From a bacterium (GTDB lineage Bacteria > Elusimicrobiota > Elusimicrobia > UBA1565 > UBA9628), in assembly GCA_021822495.1 (NCBI GenBank), contig JAKAQO010000004.1, positions 123,152-187,151 on the forward strand: 64,000 nt of DNA, read 5' to 3'. Positions 1 through 7,547 of the stretch are shown piece by piece. Every line of letters starts with the position of its first letter. The first letter of the stretch is position 1. The position numbers and the translations under genes were made by a program. Under the pieces are notes generated by a model, which ran no database searches, was not told the DNA's origin, and was given only the letters and a program-made list of their open reading frames with translations.

Positions 1-1311
1 AAGGCCCATCGCTCCGCAGGCCATGAAGATCATACTCGTTGTTCCACCGAATCCACTCCCAACCTGAAAATCCCCAAAACTCCCAGCAGCGATGGTCGCC
101 CCAGCCATCGCAATAAATGTCCCGGCTAAGGTAAAAGCTCCGCCCTGAAAGCTTTGACCGAATTGACCTCCGGCAATTTGACTTCCGAGATAAGCGATAA
201 AACCGCCAACTGCGGCAATCACAGCTCCAAGAACCATTAAGATCGCCTGTGCGGTGCCCAAAGTAAGAGTCTTGGACATTGACACCTTATAAGCCGCAAA
301 CATGAGCCCCCCGGCCAAGAGGGAGAGCATGGTCGCCATGTTAATCGCGCCCTGCCAGGGAGTCACATTGTTTCCGTTTCCACTGTAGGGCATTTGGTTC
401 CCACCTTGAGGAGAAGATTGACCTCCGTAACTCGAGGCATTAGGAAATTGACTAGCGGCCCCATTTCCCAGTCCGCCCGCTCCGCTGCCGCTGGGAAGCC
501 CAAGTCCCGAGGCACGCGATCCATCAAAAAGACCGTTGCCGGGAACGTTGTTGGGGCCGAGACCTCCGCTATATCCCGTTCCCGCGCCGTTCATGGCCCG
601 AGGACTTCCACCGCCAGAGCTGCCCGAGCCAAACCCTCTTCCCGCCACGGCTCCATGAGACGCTCCGCCGATAGGACCGCCAGCCAGGGTTGAGGCCAGC
701 GCATGAACCGGACCGGCTTTTTTTGCGGCAGCGGCAGGGCCCGCCGCATTCAAATTTGAAAGTTGTCCAATTTTACTGGCTCCGGCCAGTTTTGGCATCA
801 CCTTAGGCCCCTTGCCGCCGAAAGCTTTGCCAAGATTAGGAGATTTCGGAGTAGCCCCTATAGCCGCGGACGCAACTGGAGAAGCGCTTGCGGGCGCCGC
901 CGAACTTCCCATGGAGCCTTGATTAGCCTGGCTGAGATACCCCAATGAAGATTGTCCGGAATTTTTAGAATTTCCATTTCCGCCTTGAGATGACCCGGAA
1001 GCCGGTTGCGCCGGCTTTGGCTGGAAGACCTGAAAATGCGCATTCGCTTTGTCCCCTGGACCAGGACCCAAAACCTTGTATCCCAGCCAACCGACGCCTC
1101 CGGCAATGGTTGTGCCAGCCAAGGCAAGACCGACAATGCCAGCCTTGGTCGCCAGGATTCCGCCGGAAGTCGCCGCGTCAATCAAACCGCCCAGACCTCC
1201 GGACACGGCTTCCCCCTCCGCCGCGTTCCAACCCAAGGCGCTGAGAATTCCGGCAATACCGGTTTTCTCTCCTTTGTTAATTTTAGGACCGGAATTCTGT
1301 TTAGTTTCCAT
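1..1311 (-). CDS. Gly/Ser-rich multi-pass membrane protein, 3' end beyond window (partial)
   Basis: Reading the minus strand from an ATG at 1311 gives 437 codons open to the window edge, so the C-terminus is missing. One hydrophobic segment lies near residues 52-80, then about 230 residues rich in Gly, Ser, Ala, Pro and Asn, then at least three hydrophobic segments near 325-341, 355-377 and 392-411. It starts 16 bases after the stop of the 1328-2308 gene, with a GAGAGG sequence before the ATG, and shares that gene's composition, so the two are probably co-transcribed and may act together in the envelope. I recognise no family. Small multi-TM subunits of secretion or pilus-like machines can look like this, but nothing specific supports that here. 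Confidence 0.75.
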   Translation of the reverse strand, partial: METKQNSGPKINKGEKTGIAGILSALGWNAAEGEAVSGGLGGLIDAATSGGILATKAGIVGLALAGTTIAGGVGWLGYKVLGPGPGDKANAHFQVFQPKPAQPASGSSQGGNGNSKNSGQSSLGYLSQANQGSMGSSAAPASASPVASAAIGATPKSPNLGKAFGGKGPKVMPKLAGASKIGQLSNLNAAGPAAAAKKAGPVHALASTLAGGPIGGASHGAVAGRGFGSGSSGGGSPRAMNGAGTGYSGGLGPNNVPGNGLFDGSRASGLGLPSGSGAGGLGNGAASQFPNASSYGGQSSPQGGNQMPYSGNGNNVTPWQGAINMATMLSLLAGGLMFAAYKVSMSKTLTLGTAQAILMVLGAVIAAVGGFIAYLGSQIAGGQFGQSFQGGAFTLAGTFIAMAGATIAAGSFGDFQVGSGFGGTTSMIFMACGAMGL

Positions 1312-1327
1312 AGAGACCTCTCTTAAA

Positions 1328-2308
1328 TTAGGCGGCTAACCCAATGCCTCCTAAAATTGCCTTGACCACCCCGCCCGTAACACCCCCCACCACCGCCATC
1401 ATCAACATCTGCATGATCTGTTGCATCATACTGGGTTGTTGCATATTGGGAGGAGGCGTAGCGGGGACCGCATTGGGTTTTGACTGATTTAAGTTGGGAT
1501 TATTCGCCTTGAGATTCATCGGAGTTCCCTGGCCGATTCCCACGGCATTAGACATTCCTTTGGGATTTTTAATCAGACCCGTCCCTATCGCGCCTCCATC
1601 AAAAACTTGAGAGGACAAAGCCCCGGACTGTGTTCCATTTAAAGCCAAAGCCGCCGTTTTCATTTGCGCCGCCGCATTTTTTAAAGCCCCCATCGCGCCT
1701 CCACCGTTGGATTGAGAGGAACCCGCATTGGAAGTCCCATGAGCGTAACTGATCCCGATTTTGGGCGTAGAAGCGCCAAACCCACTTAAACCTCCACCCG
1801 AGGAAGCGCCGGACGGAGCAATGGACCCCTCGCTTCCCCCAAGGCCCGAGAGGCTGGAAAAATTTCCTCTAGGAAATGCAACCGATAAAGCCGGGGGAGC
1901 CGCCGCAACCGCCTGACCCGCTTGCCCCTGGGAAGCCAGACTCGCCAAGGCATTCGCCCATCGAGAAGATTTTTTTCCTGTTTTTTTAGAAGCCACCGCC
2001 GATTTATTCGCGGATGGCGGCGGAGAGAAAAGCAAGGAGGCGAAAGGGTCGATCAAGGCCTTTTTTCCATAGGCCTCAAAAGATTTCATGGATAAATCCA
2101 CAGGCCCCCCGGGCGCGCCGTTGGGGTTCTGAGTTGAATCAAGGCTTTGATTCATGGGATGGAGCCCTTGTTCGGCGGAAGCCACCGAAGCCTCGGAAGA
2201 ATTAAAAGCGGGATAACACACCCAAAGCCCCACGAGTCCAAAAGCGATTAAGATAAGCCACCAATATTTCTTAAAGGGGTCGGATTGTTTTTTGATTACA
2301 AGGGCCAT
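1328..2308 (-). CDS. Single-anchor low-complexity membrane protein
   Basis: The 326-residue product has a short basic N-terminus and one transmembrane segment near residues 15-33 (aromatic, then Leu/Ile/Val), followed by a long Gly/Ser/Ala/Asn-rich region and a Met/Gly-rich hydrophobic tail (about 288-326) that could insert in a membrane. No catalytic motif is visible. It is the first gene of a two-gene minus-strand operon with the partial gene at 1-1311. A strong promoter (TTGACA, 17 bases, TACACT) ends six bases before the ATG and there is no Shine-Dalgarno, so the mRNA is probably leaderless. Function unknown; composition suggests a structural or scaffold role at the envelope, which is inference. 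Confidence 0.8.
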   Translation of the reverse strand: MALVIKKQSDPFKKYWWLILIAFGLVGLWVCYPAFNSSEASVASAEQGLHPMNQSLDSTQNPNGAPGGPVDLSMKSFEAYGKKALIDPFASLLFSPPPSANKSAVASKKTGKKSSRWANALASLASQGQAGQAVAAAPPALSVAFPRGNFSSLSGLGGSEGSIAPSGASSGGGLSGFGASTPKIGISYAHGTSNAGSSQSNGGGAMGALKNAAAQMKTAALALNGTQSGALSSQVFDGGAIGTGLIKNPKGMSNAVGIGQGTPMNLKANNPNLNQSKPNAVPATPPPNMQQPSMMQQIMQMLMMAVVGGVTGGVVKAILGGIGLAA

Positions 2309-2314
2309 ACTCTG

Positions 2315-2343
2315 AGTGTAGCCCCTCTTCTTTTTTTTGTCAA
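2315..2343 (-). promoter_or_regulatory. Sigma70-type promoter for the 2308 gene, leaderless
   Basis: On the minus strand TTGACA (2343-2338) and TACACT (2320-2315) are separated by exactly 17 bases. The ATG begins six bases after the -10 box, so the predicted start of transcription falls on or next to the start codon. Confidence 0.8.
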
Positions 2344-2359
2344 GACAACGCGCGCTTTT

Positions 2360-2394
2360 TTACCATATTTTTACCAATCGAAAATAATGGTAAC
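2360..2394. promoter_or_regulatory. Inverted repeat between divergent genes
   Basis: TTACCAT (2360-2366) and ATGGTAA (2388-2394) form a 7-base inverted repeat between the divergent genes 1328-2308 and 2403-2861. Its right arm overlaps the -10-like TAACAT before the ATG at 2403, so it could be an operator. Weak evidence, by position only. Confidence 0.35.
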
Positions 2395-2402
2395 ATGAAA
2401 GC

Positions 2403-2861
2403 ATGGAAGAGGGAAAACGAAATAAAATCATTGTGTTTCTGATGCTTCTCATCGGCCTTCTTCTCATTGTTCCCTCGACTTTTTTCCTTGAGAAAATCCG
2501 GGAATACCGCGATTTCTTCGCCGGAATCAACCCCAGCGTCCTCAAGCAAACCGGGGACAACACAATTCCCGATGACTTCCATAAAAACCCATCCTTCAAA
2601 CCTCGGCTCTCTTTTGTCGAGTTTACGCTTAAAGCTCCGAAAGCCAAGGAAGTCTATTTAATAGGAAATTTCAATAATTGGACCCCTCAAGCGATTAAAA
2701 TGTTGGAAAAAGGATCCGGAGAGTGGAGCGTGTTTTTGCCGCTTCCCAAAGGGCCCTGCCAATACCTTTTCGTGGTGGACGGAAAAAAGATGCTCGATCC
2801 CAAGAACCCGAAATCAGAGAAATTAAACGGAGAGATCGTTTCCGTCAAGACCATCCGCTGA
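2403..2861 (+). CDS. Membrane-anchored CBM48/AMPK-type glycogen-binding protein
   Basis: The 152-residue protein has a transmembrane segment near residues 9-28 and a C-terminal beta-rich domain (about 70-150) with the GNFNNW motif (88-93) and a W-S-V...L-P...Y-x-F-V-V-D-G pattern typical of the isoamylase N-terminal/AMPK beta carbohydrate-binding family. No catalytic domain is attached. The anchor implies that the domain sits outside the cytoplasmic membrane, or that it tethers polysaccharide to the membrane. TAACAT stands six bases before the ATG, with no Shine-Dalgarno. It converges on mutM and a palindromic terminator separates them. Family assignment is good; the biological ligand is unknown. 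Confidence 0.8.
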   Translation: MEEGKRNKIIVFLMLLIGLLLIVPSTFFLEKIREYRDFFAGINPSVLKQTGDNTIPDDFHKNPSFKPRLSFVEFTLKAPKAKEVYLIGNFNNWTPQAIKMLEKGSGEWSVFLPLPKGPCQYLFVVDGKKMLDPKNPKSEKLNGEIVSVKTIR

Positions 2862-2867
2862 TTGATA

Positions 2868-2892
2868 AAAAAAGGGGACTGTCCCCTTTTTT
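2868..2892. terminator. Bidirectional palindromic terminator (GGGGAC-T-GTCCCC repeat, copy 1)
   Basis: A perfect 12-base inverted repeat with a one-base centre: six A, GGGGAC, T, GTCCCC, six T. It lies between the convergent genes 2403-2861 and mutM, with A and T tracts on both sides suited to termination in both directions. The same GGGGAC-N-GTCCC core recurs at 10532-10555 and 26497-26513. Confidence 0.75.
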
Positions 2893-2900
2893 ACCCTTTT

Positions 2901-3680
2901 TTATTTCTGGCAAGAAGGGCAGTAATAGGCGCGTCTTCCGGCAATCACTCGCGGAGTTCTCAAAACCGGATGCCCCTCGGGGCACATCTTCTTTCCATAA
3001 ACCTTGAGTTGATTTTGGAAACGCCCCGCGCGTCCCAGGGGATCAAGATAAGACTCATCGGGAAGAGTCGTCCCGCCGCATGAAATGGCTTCCCGCAAAA
3101 CCTCTTTGGCCGAAAGCGCGACTCTTTGAACTTCTCTAAATGAAACCCGAGCAGATTTTCGTCCGGGCCGAATTTTGGCGCGGTAGAGAATTTCGGTCGC
3201 GTAAATATTTCCAAGACCCGCCACCAATCCCTGATCCATCAAGACAGACTTAACAGGGGCTTTTTTATTTTTAAAGATTGAAGCCAGGTAATCCGCGCTA
3301 AAGTCCTGGGATAAAGGTTCTAACCCTAAAGCGGGAAGACTTTCCATCACTCGCCCAAACCGGCGAACATCCTGAAAGCAAACAACTGTCTTGGAAAAAT
3401 GAAGTTTGATTCTAATTTGTGGAGACTGTTCGGCAAAATGAATCCTTCCCGACATTCCCAAGTGCAGAATCAGCCGGCAATTTTCTTGAAAGTGCAACAG
3501 GAGATATTTCCCGTGACGCAAAACTCTGGAAACATTGAAGCCCTTGAGGCTTTTTAAAAAATTTTTGTCGGGCGAACGGTAAAAGGTAGGACTCCCAAGA
3601 GAATAAGACAAAAAAGTCTGCCCGCGAATTTCTTCGTCTAAAACTCGCCGAACGGTTTCAACTTCCGGCAGTTCCGGCAA
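2901..3680 (-). CDS. mutM: Formamidopyrimidine-DNA glycosylase
   Basis: Bifunctional base-excision glycosylase/AP lyase acting on oxidised purines. The mature enzyme starts Pro-Glu-Leu-Pro-Glu-Val-Glu, which fixes the start at the TTG at 3680 (259 residues), as the family needs Pro directly after the initiator. GGGAG precedes it inside the rhodanese 3' end. The HGKYLLL segment carries the conserved Lys, and GLGNIYATEILY is the helix-two-turn-helix region. The C-terminal zinc finger is unusual: the first pair reads C-x3-H (CPEGH) instead of C-x2-C, while the second pair is the usual CPSC. It follows the rhodanese gene with a 5-base gap. Confidence 0.93.
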   Translation of the reverse strand: MPELPEVETVRRVLDEEIRGQTFLSYSLGSPTFYRSPDKNFLKSLKGFNVSRVLRHGKYLLLHFQENCRLILHLGMSGRIHFAEQSPQIRIKLHFSKTVVCFQDVRRFGRVMESLPALGLEPLSQDFSADYLASIFKNKKAPVKSVLMDQGLVAGLGNIYATEILYRAKIRPGRKSARVSFREVQRVALSAKEVLREAISCGGTTLPDESYLDPLGRAGRFQNQLKVYGKKMCPEGHPVLRTPRVIAGRRAYYCPSCQK

Positions 3681-3685
3681 GGAAA

Positions 3686-4006
3686 CTAGTCTCCCGGAGG
3701 AGCGTGGTGACCGCAATCAACCCAGGCCATGATTCCGCCCTCAAGATTGATGGCCTTATACCCATTTTGAATAAGAAACGCCGCGGCTCTCGCCGAACGT
3801 CCTCCCACATGGCAATAGACGACGACATCGGAAGATTTGTCGAGTTCATGACAGCGCTCGGCCAGGCGGTCAAGTGGGATAAATTGGGAACCCTTGATGT
3901 GAGCTCTCTTTCGCTCGGATTCCTGACGGACATCTAAAATGACTAATTTTTCTCCGCGCTCAATGCGAGCCTTGAGTTCACCAGCGGTCATGCAAGGGAC
4001 GTTCAT
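3686..4006 (-). CDS. Single-domain rhodanese-like protein
   Basis: A 106-residue rhodanese (sulfurtransferase) domain of GlpE size with VILDVRQ near the start and the active loop C-H-V-G-G-R-S, whose Cys would carry the persulfide. I start it at the ATG at 4006. The longer in-frame start (4048) lies inside the terminator hairpin of the upstream gene, and TACAAT sits six bases before 4006, which fits a leaderless transcript. Its stop is just ahead of the TTG of mutM. Likely roles are cytoplasmic sulfur or cyanide handling. The substrate cannot be read from sequence. Confidence 0.85.
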   Translation of the reverse strand: MNVPCMTAGELKARIERGEKLVILDVRQESERKRAHIKGSQFIPLDRLAERCHELDKSSDVVVYCHVGGRSARAAAFLIQNGYKAINLEGGIMAWVDCGHHAPPGD

Positions 4007-4029
4007 ATTTATATTGTAACAGAAAAAGG

Positions 4030-4059
4030 AGAGCCCCCCTACGCGCAAAGGGGGGCTCT
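4030..4059 (-). terminator. Rho-independent terminator of the 4146-4607 gene
   Basis: A 10-base perfect stem (AGAGCCCCCC / GGGGGGCTCT) with a 10-base loop, followed on the minus strand by CCTTTTTC. It ends transcription of the small secreted protein before the rhodanese promoter. Confidence 0.8.
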
Positions 4060-4071
4060 GTGCCCCTTCTT

Positions 4072-4113
4072 CATAATTCTTGCGGACGGCGCTGTCCCGA
4101 CCTTAAGATTATG
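4072..4113 (-). repeat. Dispersed imperfect palindrome, family 2, copy A
   Basis: Ends CATAAT...ATTATG with an inner GGAC...GTCC. On the minus strand the core TTAAGGTCGGGACAGCGCC matches copies at 7456-7486 (plus strand) and 34341-34383 (minus strand). It lies between the terminator at 4030-4059 and the stop of the secreted-protein gene. Nature unknown: REP-like or mini-element. Confidence 0.55.
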
Positions 4114-4145
4114 AAAAAAGGGACTGAAAGACTAAACTCTCCGGC

Positions 4146-4607
4146 TTATTGTCCGAGAGGGGTTTGAGACGCGTTCTGGGCCTTTAACTCTTTCGCTTTC
4201 GCTTTTTGCGCGTCTTTGCGGTCCAATTTTTCGGTTTTATTGGCGGCAAAGCGAGCGTCTTTTCTCATCGCATCATATTTCGCGCGAATCTTCGCGATAG
4301 CTTGACTGCGGACAGCCGGGCTCAAGGAGTGATCGCCGCGAACGGCATTGAGGTCATGATCCTCGGCTTTCTGGATGTCGGCCAAGGTTTTAATCTCGCT
4401 TTTCTGAACCTTTTTATTGTCAACTTTGCTCTTTTGAACCTGCTGCGCCGCTTGCACAACGGGATTGGCGGGAATGACCGGCGCCTGGGGTTGCCCTTGC
4501 TGGCCGTTTGGCTGCGCGTTGGGATTACCTCCCATGGGGGCTTGAGCCCATAAGGCAGGGGCGAACATCACGATTCCTGTCGCTAACGTCAAGATGCTTT
4601 TTTTCAT
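4146..4607 (-). CDS. Small secreted protein, Gln/Asn-rich then charged helix
   Basis: The start is taken at the ATG at 4607, which has AGGAGA before it. This gives 153 residues beginning with a classic signal peptide (Lys-Lys, hydrophobic core, Ala-x-Ala near residue 22). A Pro/Gln/Asn/Gly-rich stretch follows, then a Lys/Ala/Asp-rich, probably helical C-terminal half. No family recognised. It is monocistronic: a terminator lies at 4030-4059, and a divergent promoter region separates it from the trehalose operon. The leader contains a nested inverted repeat (4635-4669). Charge and repeats resemble periplasmic coiled or disordered proteins, but no function can be given. Confidence 0.8.
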   Translation of the reverse strand: MKKSILTLATGIVMFAPALWAQAPMGGNPNAQPNGQQGQPQAPVIPANPVVQAAQQVQKSKVDNKKVQKSEIKTLADIQKAEDHDLNAVRGDHSLSPAVRSQAIAKIRAKYDAMRKDARFAANKTEKLDRKDAQKAKAKELKAQNASQTPLGQ

Positions 4608-4634
4608 TTGAACAGTTCTCCTATTTATTGAATG

Positions 4635-4669
4635 TAGTCCGCTTATGCGAACCCATAAGTTTGGGACTA
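4635..4669 (-). promoter_or_regulatory. Nested two-stem inverted repeat in the 5' region of the secreted-protein gene
   Basis: Outer arms TAGTCC (4635-4640) / GGACTA (4664-4669) enclose inner arms CTTATG (4642-4647) / CATAAG (4654-4659). It is about 28 bases upstream of the ATG at 4607, so it may be a structured mRNA leader or an operator. Confidence 0.45.
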
Positions 4670-4718
4670 TTATTACTACGCGCACCCATCAAAAAAGTTC
4701 GCGGCCTATTTCCACCAT

Positions 4719-4747
4719 TTGCCAATCCATCCATATTCCTCTATAAT
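4719..4747 (+). promoter_or_regulatory. Promoter of the trehalose operon
   Basis: TTGCCA (4719-4724), 17 bases, TATAAT (4742-4747). The -10 box is a consensus match and transcription would start about 18 bases before the otsB ATG. Confidence 0.8.
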
Positions 4748-4771
4748 TAAAGTTGAAGCTGGTAATCAGTC

Positions 4772-5554
4772 ATGCAAAGCTGGAACGAACTCAAAACCCG
4801 CGCGCAAAACGGTGGATTTCCTCATAAAAATCTTCTGATTGGCTGTGATTTCGATGGGACTCTCGCCCCTTTTACGCTCAAACCCCATCAAGCCAAACTC
4901 CCCACGGAAATACGAAAACTGCTGGAAAGACTCGCGCGTAAAAAGGAAATCCAAGTCGCTGTCATCAGCGGACGAGCGCTTAAGGATGTCGAAAAAAAAG
5001 TCGGAATCAAACGACTGATCTACTGTGGGAACCATGGACTTGAAATAAAAATAAGGGACCAAGTCTGGATTCACTCCGAGGCGACGGACTTAGCCGAACA
5101 CATTCAAACTCTCTCCCAAAAAATAAGGAGATGGTTACCTCAATTTAGCGGAACAGAACTGGAAAACAAACATTTAAGCCTCAGCCTTCATTACCGAAGA
5201 GTTCGAAAAAAAAGCGCAATCAAAAAATTAGAGAGTTTCCTCAAAAAAGAAATGTCCCCCTATGGCGATCATCTGAGGGTGGTCCATGGAAAAAAACTTT
5301 TTGACGTGCGCCCTAAAATCGCCTGGGATAAGGGAGACGCGATTCTCCATCTGATTAAACAGCTCGGGCCTTCTTGGAAAGCTTGTTTTATCGGAGACGA
5401 CGTCACCGACGAAGAGGCGTTTCACACTCTCAACCAAAAAGCCCTGTCCATCCGGGTCGGCCCCGCAAAAAACACCCACGCTCAATTTCTGATTCACAAC
5501 CGCGGGTATGTCGAAAGGTTTCTCAAACTCCTGGTTCAACGATATGAAAAATAA
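4772..5554 (+). CDS. otsB: Trehalose-phosphatase (HAD superfamily)
   Basis: A 260-residue OtsB-type phosphatase that removes phosphate from trehalose 6-phosphate. HAD motif I is DFDGT (D26, D28), motif II is in VISGR, the conserved Lys is in AWDKGD (about 187), and motif III/IV is GDDVTDEEAF (208-217). The GNHGLE segment is typical of the family. It is first in a three-gene operon with a good promoter at 4719-4747; the next gene starts 11 bases before its stop. No OtsA lies in the window: the operon glycosyltransferase is TreT-like, which makes trehalose directly, so the phosphatase may serve a related phosphorylated glycoside. Family sure, substrate likely. Confidence 0.88.
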   Translation: MQSWNELKTRAQNGGFPHKNLLIGCDFDGTLAPFTLKPHQAKLPTEIRKLLERLARKKEIQVAVISGRALKDVEKKVGIKRLIYCGNHGLEIKIRDQVWIHSEATDLAEHIQTLSQKIRRWLPQFSGTELENKHLSLSLHYRRVRKKSAIKKLESFLKKEMSPYGDHLRVVHGKKLFDVRPKIAWDKGDAILHLIKQLGPSWKACFIGDDVTDEEAFHTLNQKALSIRVGPAKNTHAQFLIHNRGYVERFLKLLVQRYEK

Positions 5555-6224
5555 ACACATCCTTCAAAAAGCGAAAAATTCGTTCGTGTTCTACGCGAGA
5601 TTGAGTCTGACTCTCGCGACCGGGAAATCGGTTTCAACGGCGAGAAGCCTACTCGAGGCATTAAAAACCTGCCCTGACTCCGTCATCTACGCCCATACGC
5701 ACCGGTTTTTACAAGTCCATCAATTTACCGGCCCCAGCCCCGCCAACGACTTTTCACTTTGGGCTTCCCAAGCCCTGGGAGACGAGGAACTCGCGGAAAA
5801 GCTCGGGGTTATCGAGCCCTTGAGCTACTCTAGCCTCGCTCAAATGAGAAAAGATTTCATCTCCATTTTGAGCCGCCATTTGGAATCTCGGACCGATAAT
5901 CGCTCCGTCCCGCCAGGACAAGAGCTTCATCTTCTTTCCTCCATCCGGTTTTCCATACCCACGGGACAAAAGGCCTGGGATTTGGAAGAGTTTTGGAAAT
6001 CGCTCCAGAAATCGAGTCCGGCTACTCTTTATCTTCACGCTTTTGAATCGCGCTTAAGGTCTTCCCAAGGCATCAGCGATTTCTCGAAATGGCTTAAAGA
6101 AGAAATCGGGGAAGCAGAACTCGCCCAAAAAATCGCGGATATTGATCCCCACGCTCAGACCTTGTCGGAAATTAAAGAAAACATCCTCGCCATGACGGCT
6201 CAACGATTGGAGGGCGGACAATGA
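5544..6224 (+). CDS. DUF5752-type protein with internal duplication
   Basis: The ATG at 5544 overlaps the otsB end and gives 226 residues. Two homologous halves are visible (about 10-115 and 128-222). Each has an F-x-F/R-L start, an S-LLEAL- or EEFWKSL-like helix, an I-Y-x-H or L-Y-L-H-A strand with a following Arg, D-F-S-x-W, and an E-LA-K-x-x-IDP segment. I believe this is the DUF5752 family, seen beside trehalose and GT4 glycosyltransferases. Function unknown. Its place between the phosphatase and the synthase, with overlaps on both sides (ATGA with treT), suggests an accessory or regulatory partner for one of them. Confidence 0.72.
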   Translation: MKNKHILQKAKNSFVFYARLSLTLATGKSVSTARSLLEALKTCPDSVIYAHTHRFLQVHQFTGPSPANDFSLWASQALGDEELAEKLGVIEPLSYSSLAQMRKDFISILSRHLESRTDNRSVPPGQELHLLSSIRFSIPTGQKAWDLEEFWKSLQKSSPATLYLHAFESRLRSSQGISDFSKWLKEEIGEAELAQKIADIDPHAQTLSEIKENILAMTAQRLEGGQ

Positions 6225-7444
6225 ATATGCTGGAGTCGTATCGAACAATTGCCGGACCGGAAATCATCACTGAAATTGAAACCCTGGCCGAACGCCTGTC
6301 TGGAAAAAGCGTCGTCCACGTCAATTCAACCAAGGTCGGAGGCGGAGTCGCCGAAATTCTCGCCCGAATGGTTCCCCTTCTCAATGAATTGGGCCTTAAG
6401 ACCCGCTGGGAAATCGTCAAGGGCGCTCAGGATTTTTACAACGCGACAAAGAAATTTCACAACGCGCTTCACGGAACGGCGCAAGACATTACCGAAGCCG
6501 ATTTCAAGGCTTACGCCGAAACAGTGAAAGCCAACGCCTCTCAAATCGATCTGAATTCGGATTTTGTCTTTATCCATGATCCGCAGCCGGCCGCTCTCGT
6601 CAAAAATCGCGCGCAGTTTAAAAACCGTTGGATTTGGAGATGCCATATCGATCTGTCCCACGCTTCTCCCCTGGTTTGGAATTACTTTAAACCCCTGGTT
6701 TCCTCTTATGACGCCTGCGTCATATCCGATCCGCATTTTTCCCAGGAACTCCCCATCCCCCAAACCTTGATCGCCCCTTCCATCGATCCATTGAGCGAAA
6801 AAAACCGCGATTTGACGAAAGCGGAAATTGACGAAGTCTTTATCCGTCTTAAAATTCCAAGAGACAAGCCTCTCATCACCCAGGTATCGCGCTTTGACCG
6901 TCTCAAAGATCCTCTCGGTGTCATTGAGGCCTTTGAAGCCCTCGGCCCGCGTCCTCAAGCCCGGCTGCTTTTGGTCGGCGGTTCCGCCGATGACGATCCG
7001 GAAGGTGCCGTCGTTTACCGGGAAGTCATGGAAAAAGCCAAAGGCAATGAAAATATCATCATTCTATCCCTGCCTCCAACCAGCAACCTTGAAATCAACG
7101 CCATTCAAAGAGGCTCGGCTATCATCATTCAAAAATCCTTGCGGGAAGGATTCGGTCTGACGGTCTCAGAGGCCTTATGGAAGTCAAAACCGGTCATTGC
7201 CGGCGCGGTCGGCGGCATTCCCCAACAAGTCGTCCACAAACACACCGGGATTCTGGTTCATTCCATTGAGGGGACGACCTATTGGATGCGCCAACTCTTG
7301 CGAAACCCGGAAATGGCCCAGAAACTGGGCGAAAACGGCAAGGAACATGTCCGAAATAATTTTCTCTTGACCCGACATTTAAGAGACTATCTGCTTTTAT
7401 TCTTAATGACAGAAAATCCGAACAGCGATTTTATTCGCCTATAG
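6221..7444 (+). CDS. treT: TreT-type trehalose synthase, GT4 glycosyltransferase
   Basis: A 407-residue retaining GT-B enzyme resembling trehalose glycosyltransferring synthase (NDP-glucose + glucose to trehalose). The N-terminal VNSTKVGGGVAEILARMVPLL motif, HDPQP, and WRCHIDLS match this branch of GT4. The C-terminal half carries S-R-F-D-R-L-K-D and the nucleotide-sugar E-x7-E site in REGFGLTVSEALW. The start at 6221 overlaps the previous stop as ATGA with GGAGGG upstream; a second ATG two codons on is possible. It is last in the operon, and the stop runs straight into a dispersed repeat. Family call good; the sugar donor and acceptor are inferred. Confidence 0.82.
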   Translation: MNMLESYRTIAGPEIITEIETLAERLSGKSVVHVNSTKVGGGVAEILARMVPLLNELGLKTRWEIVKGAQDFYNATKKFHNALHGTAQDITEADFKAYAETVKANASQIDLNSDFVFIHDPQPAALVKNRAQFKNRWIWRCHIDLSHASPLVWNYFKPLVSSYDACVISDPHFSQELPIPQTLIAPSIDPLSEKNRDLTKAEIDEVFIRLKIPRDKPLITQVSRFDRLKDPLGVIEAFEALGPRPQARLLLVGGSADDDPEGAVVYREVMEKAKGNENIIILSLPPTSNLEINAIQRGSAIIIQKSLREGFGLTVSEALWKSKPVIAGAVGGIPQQVVHKHTGILVHSIEGTTYWMRQLLRNPEMAQKLGENGKEHVRNNFLLTRHLRDYLLLFLMTENPNSDFIRL

Positions 7445-7455
7445 TCCCGTTTCCC

Positions 7456-7486
7456 TATAATCATAAGGTCAGGACAATACCTGCGG
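7456..7486 (+). repeat. Dispersed imperfect palindrome, family 2, copy C
   Basis: Begins TATAATCATAAGGTC, then GGACAATACC, matching the minus-strand sequences of copies A (4072-4113) and B (34341-34383). The similarity extends left over TAGTCCC to the treT stop codon, as copy B does at the nrdJ stop. Confidence 0.5.
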
Positions 7487-7547
7487 CAAAAGGAATCGTC
7501 AGCGAATATAACCTTTCCGCAGGCACTCGGCGCATTATATTGCGCCG
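7480..7547 (+). promoter_or_regulatory. Two consecutive hairpins upstream of the symporter
   Basis: CCTGCGG-CAAAAGG (7480-7493) can pair with CCTTTCCGCAGG (7512-7523), followed by CGGCGCA (7528-7534) / TGCGCCG (7541-7547) with a six-base loop. Neither hairpin has a T tract, so this is not a simple terminator. It may be a structured leader for 7609-9387; a TATAAT at 7585-7590 offers a later start. Confidence 0.45.

Noticed and set aside
394..1339. Several plus-strand frames in the first kilobase
   Set aside because: They are antisense to the minus-strand Gly/Ser-rich protein that runs to the window edge, and have Arg/Pro/Ser-rich shadow composition and no start signals.
6326..6958. Minus-strand frame of 210 codons
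   Set aside because: Antisense to treT, no support.
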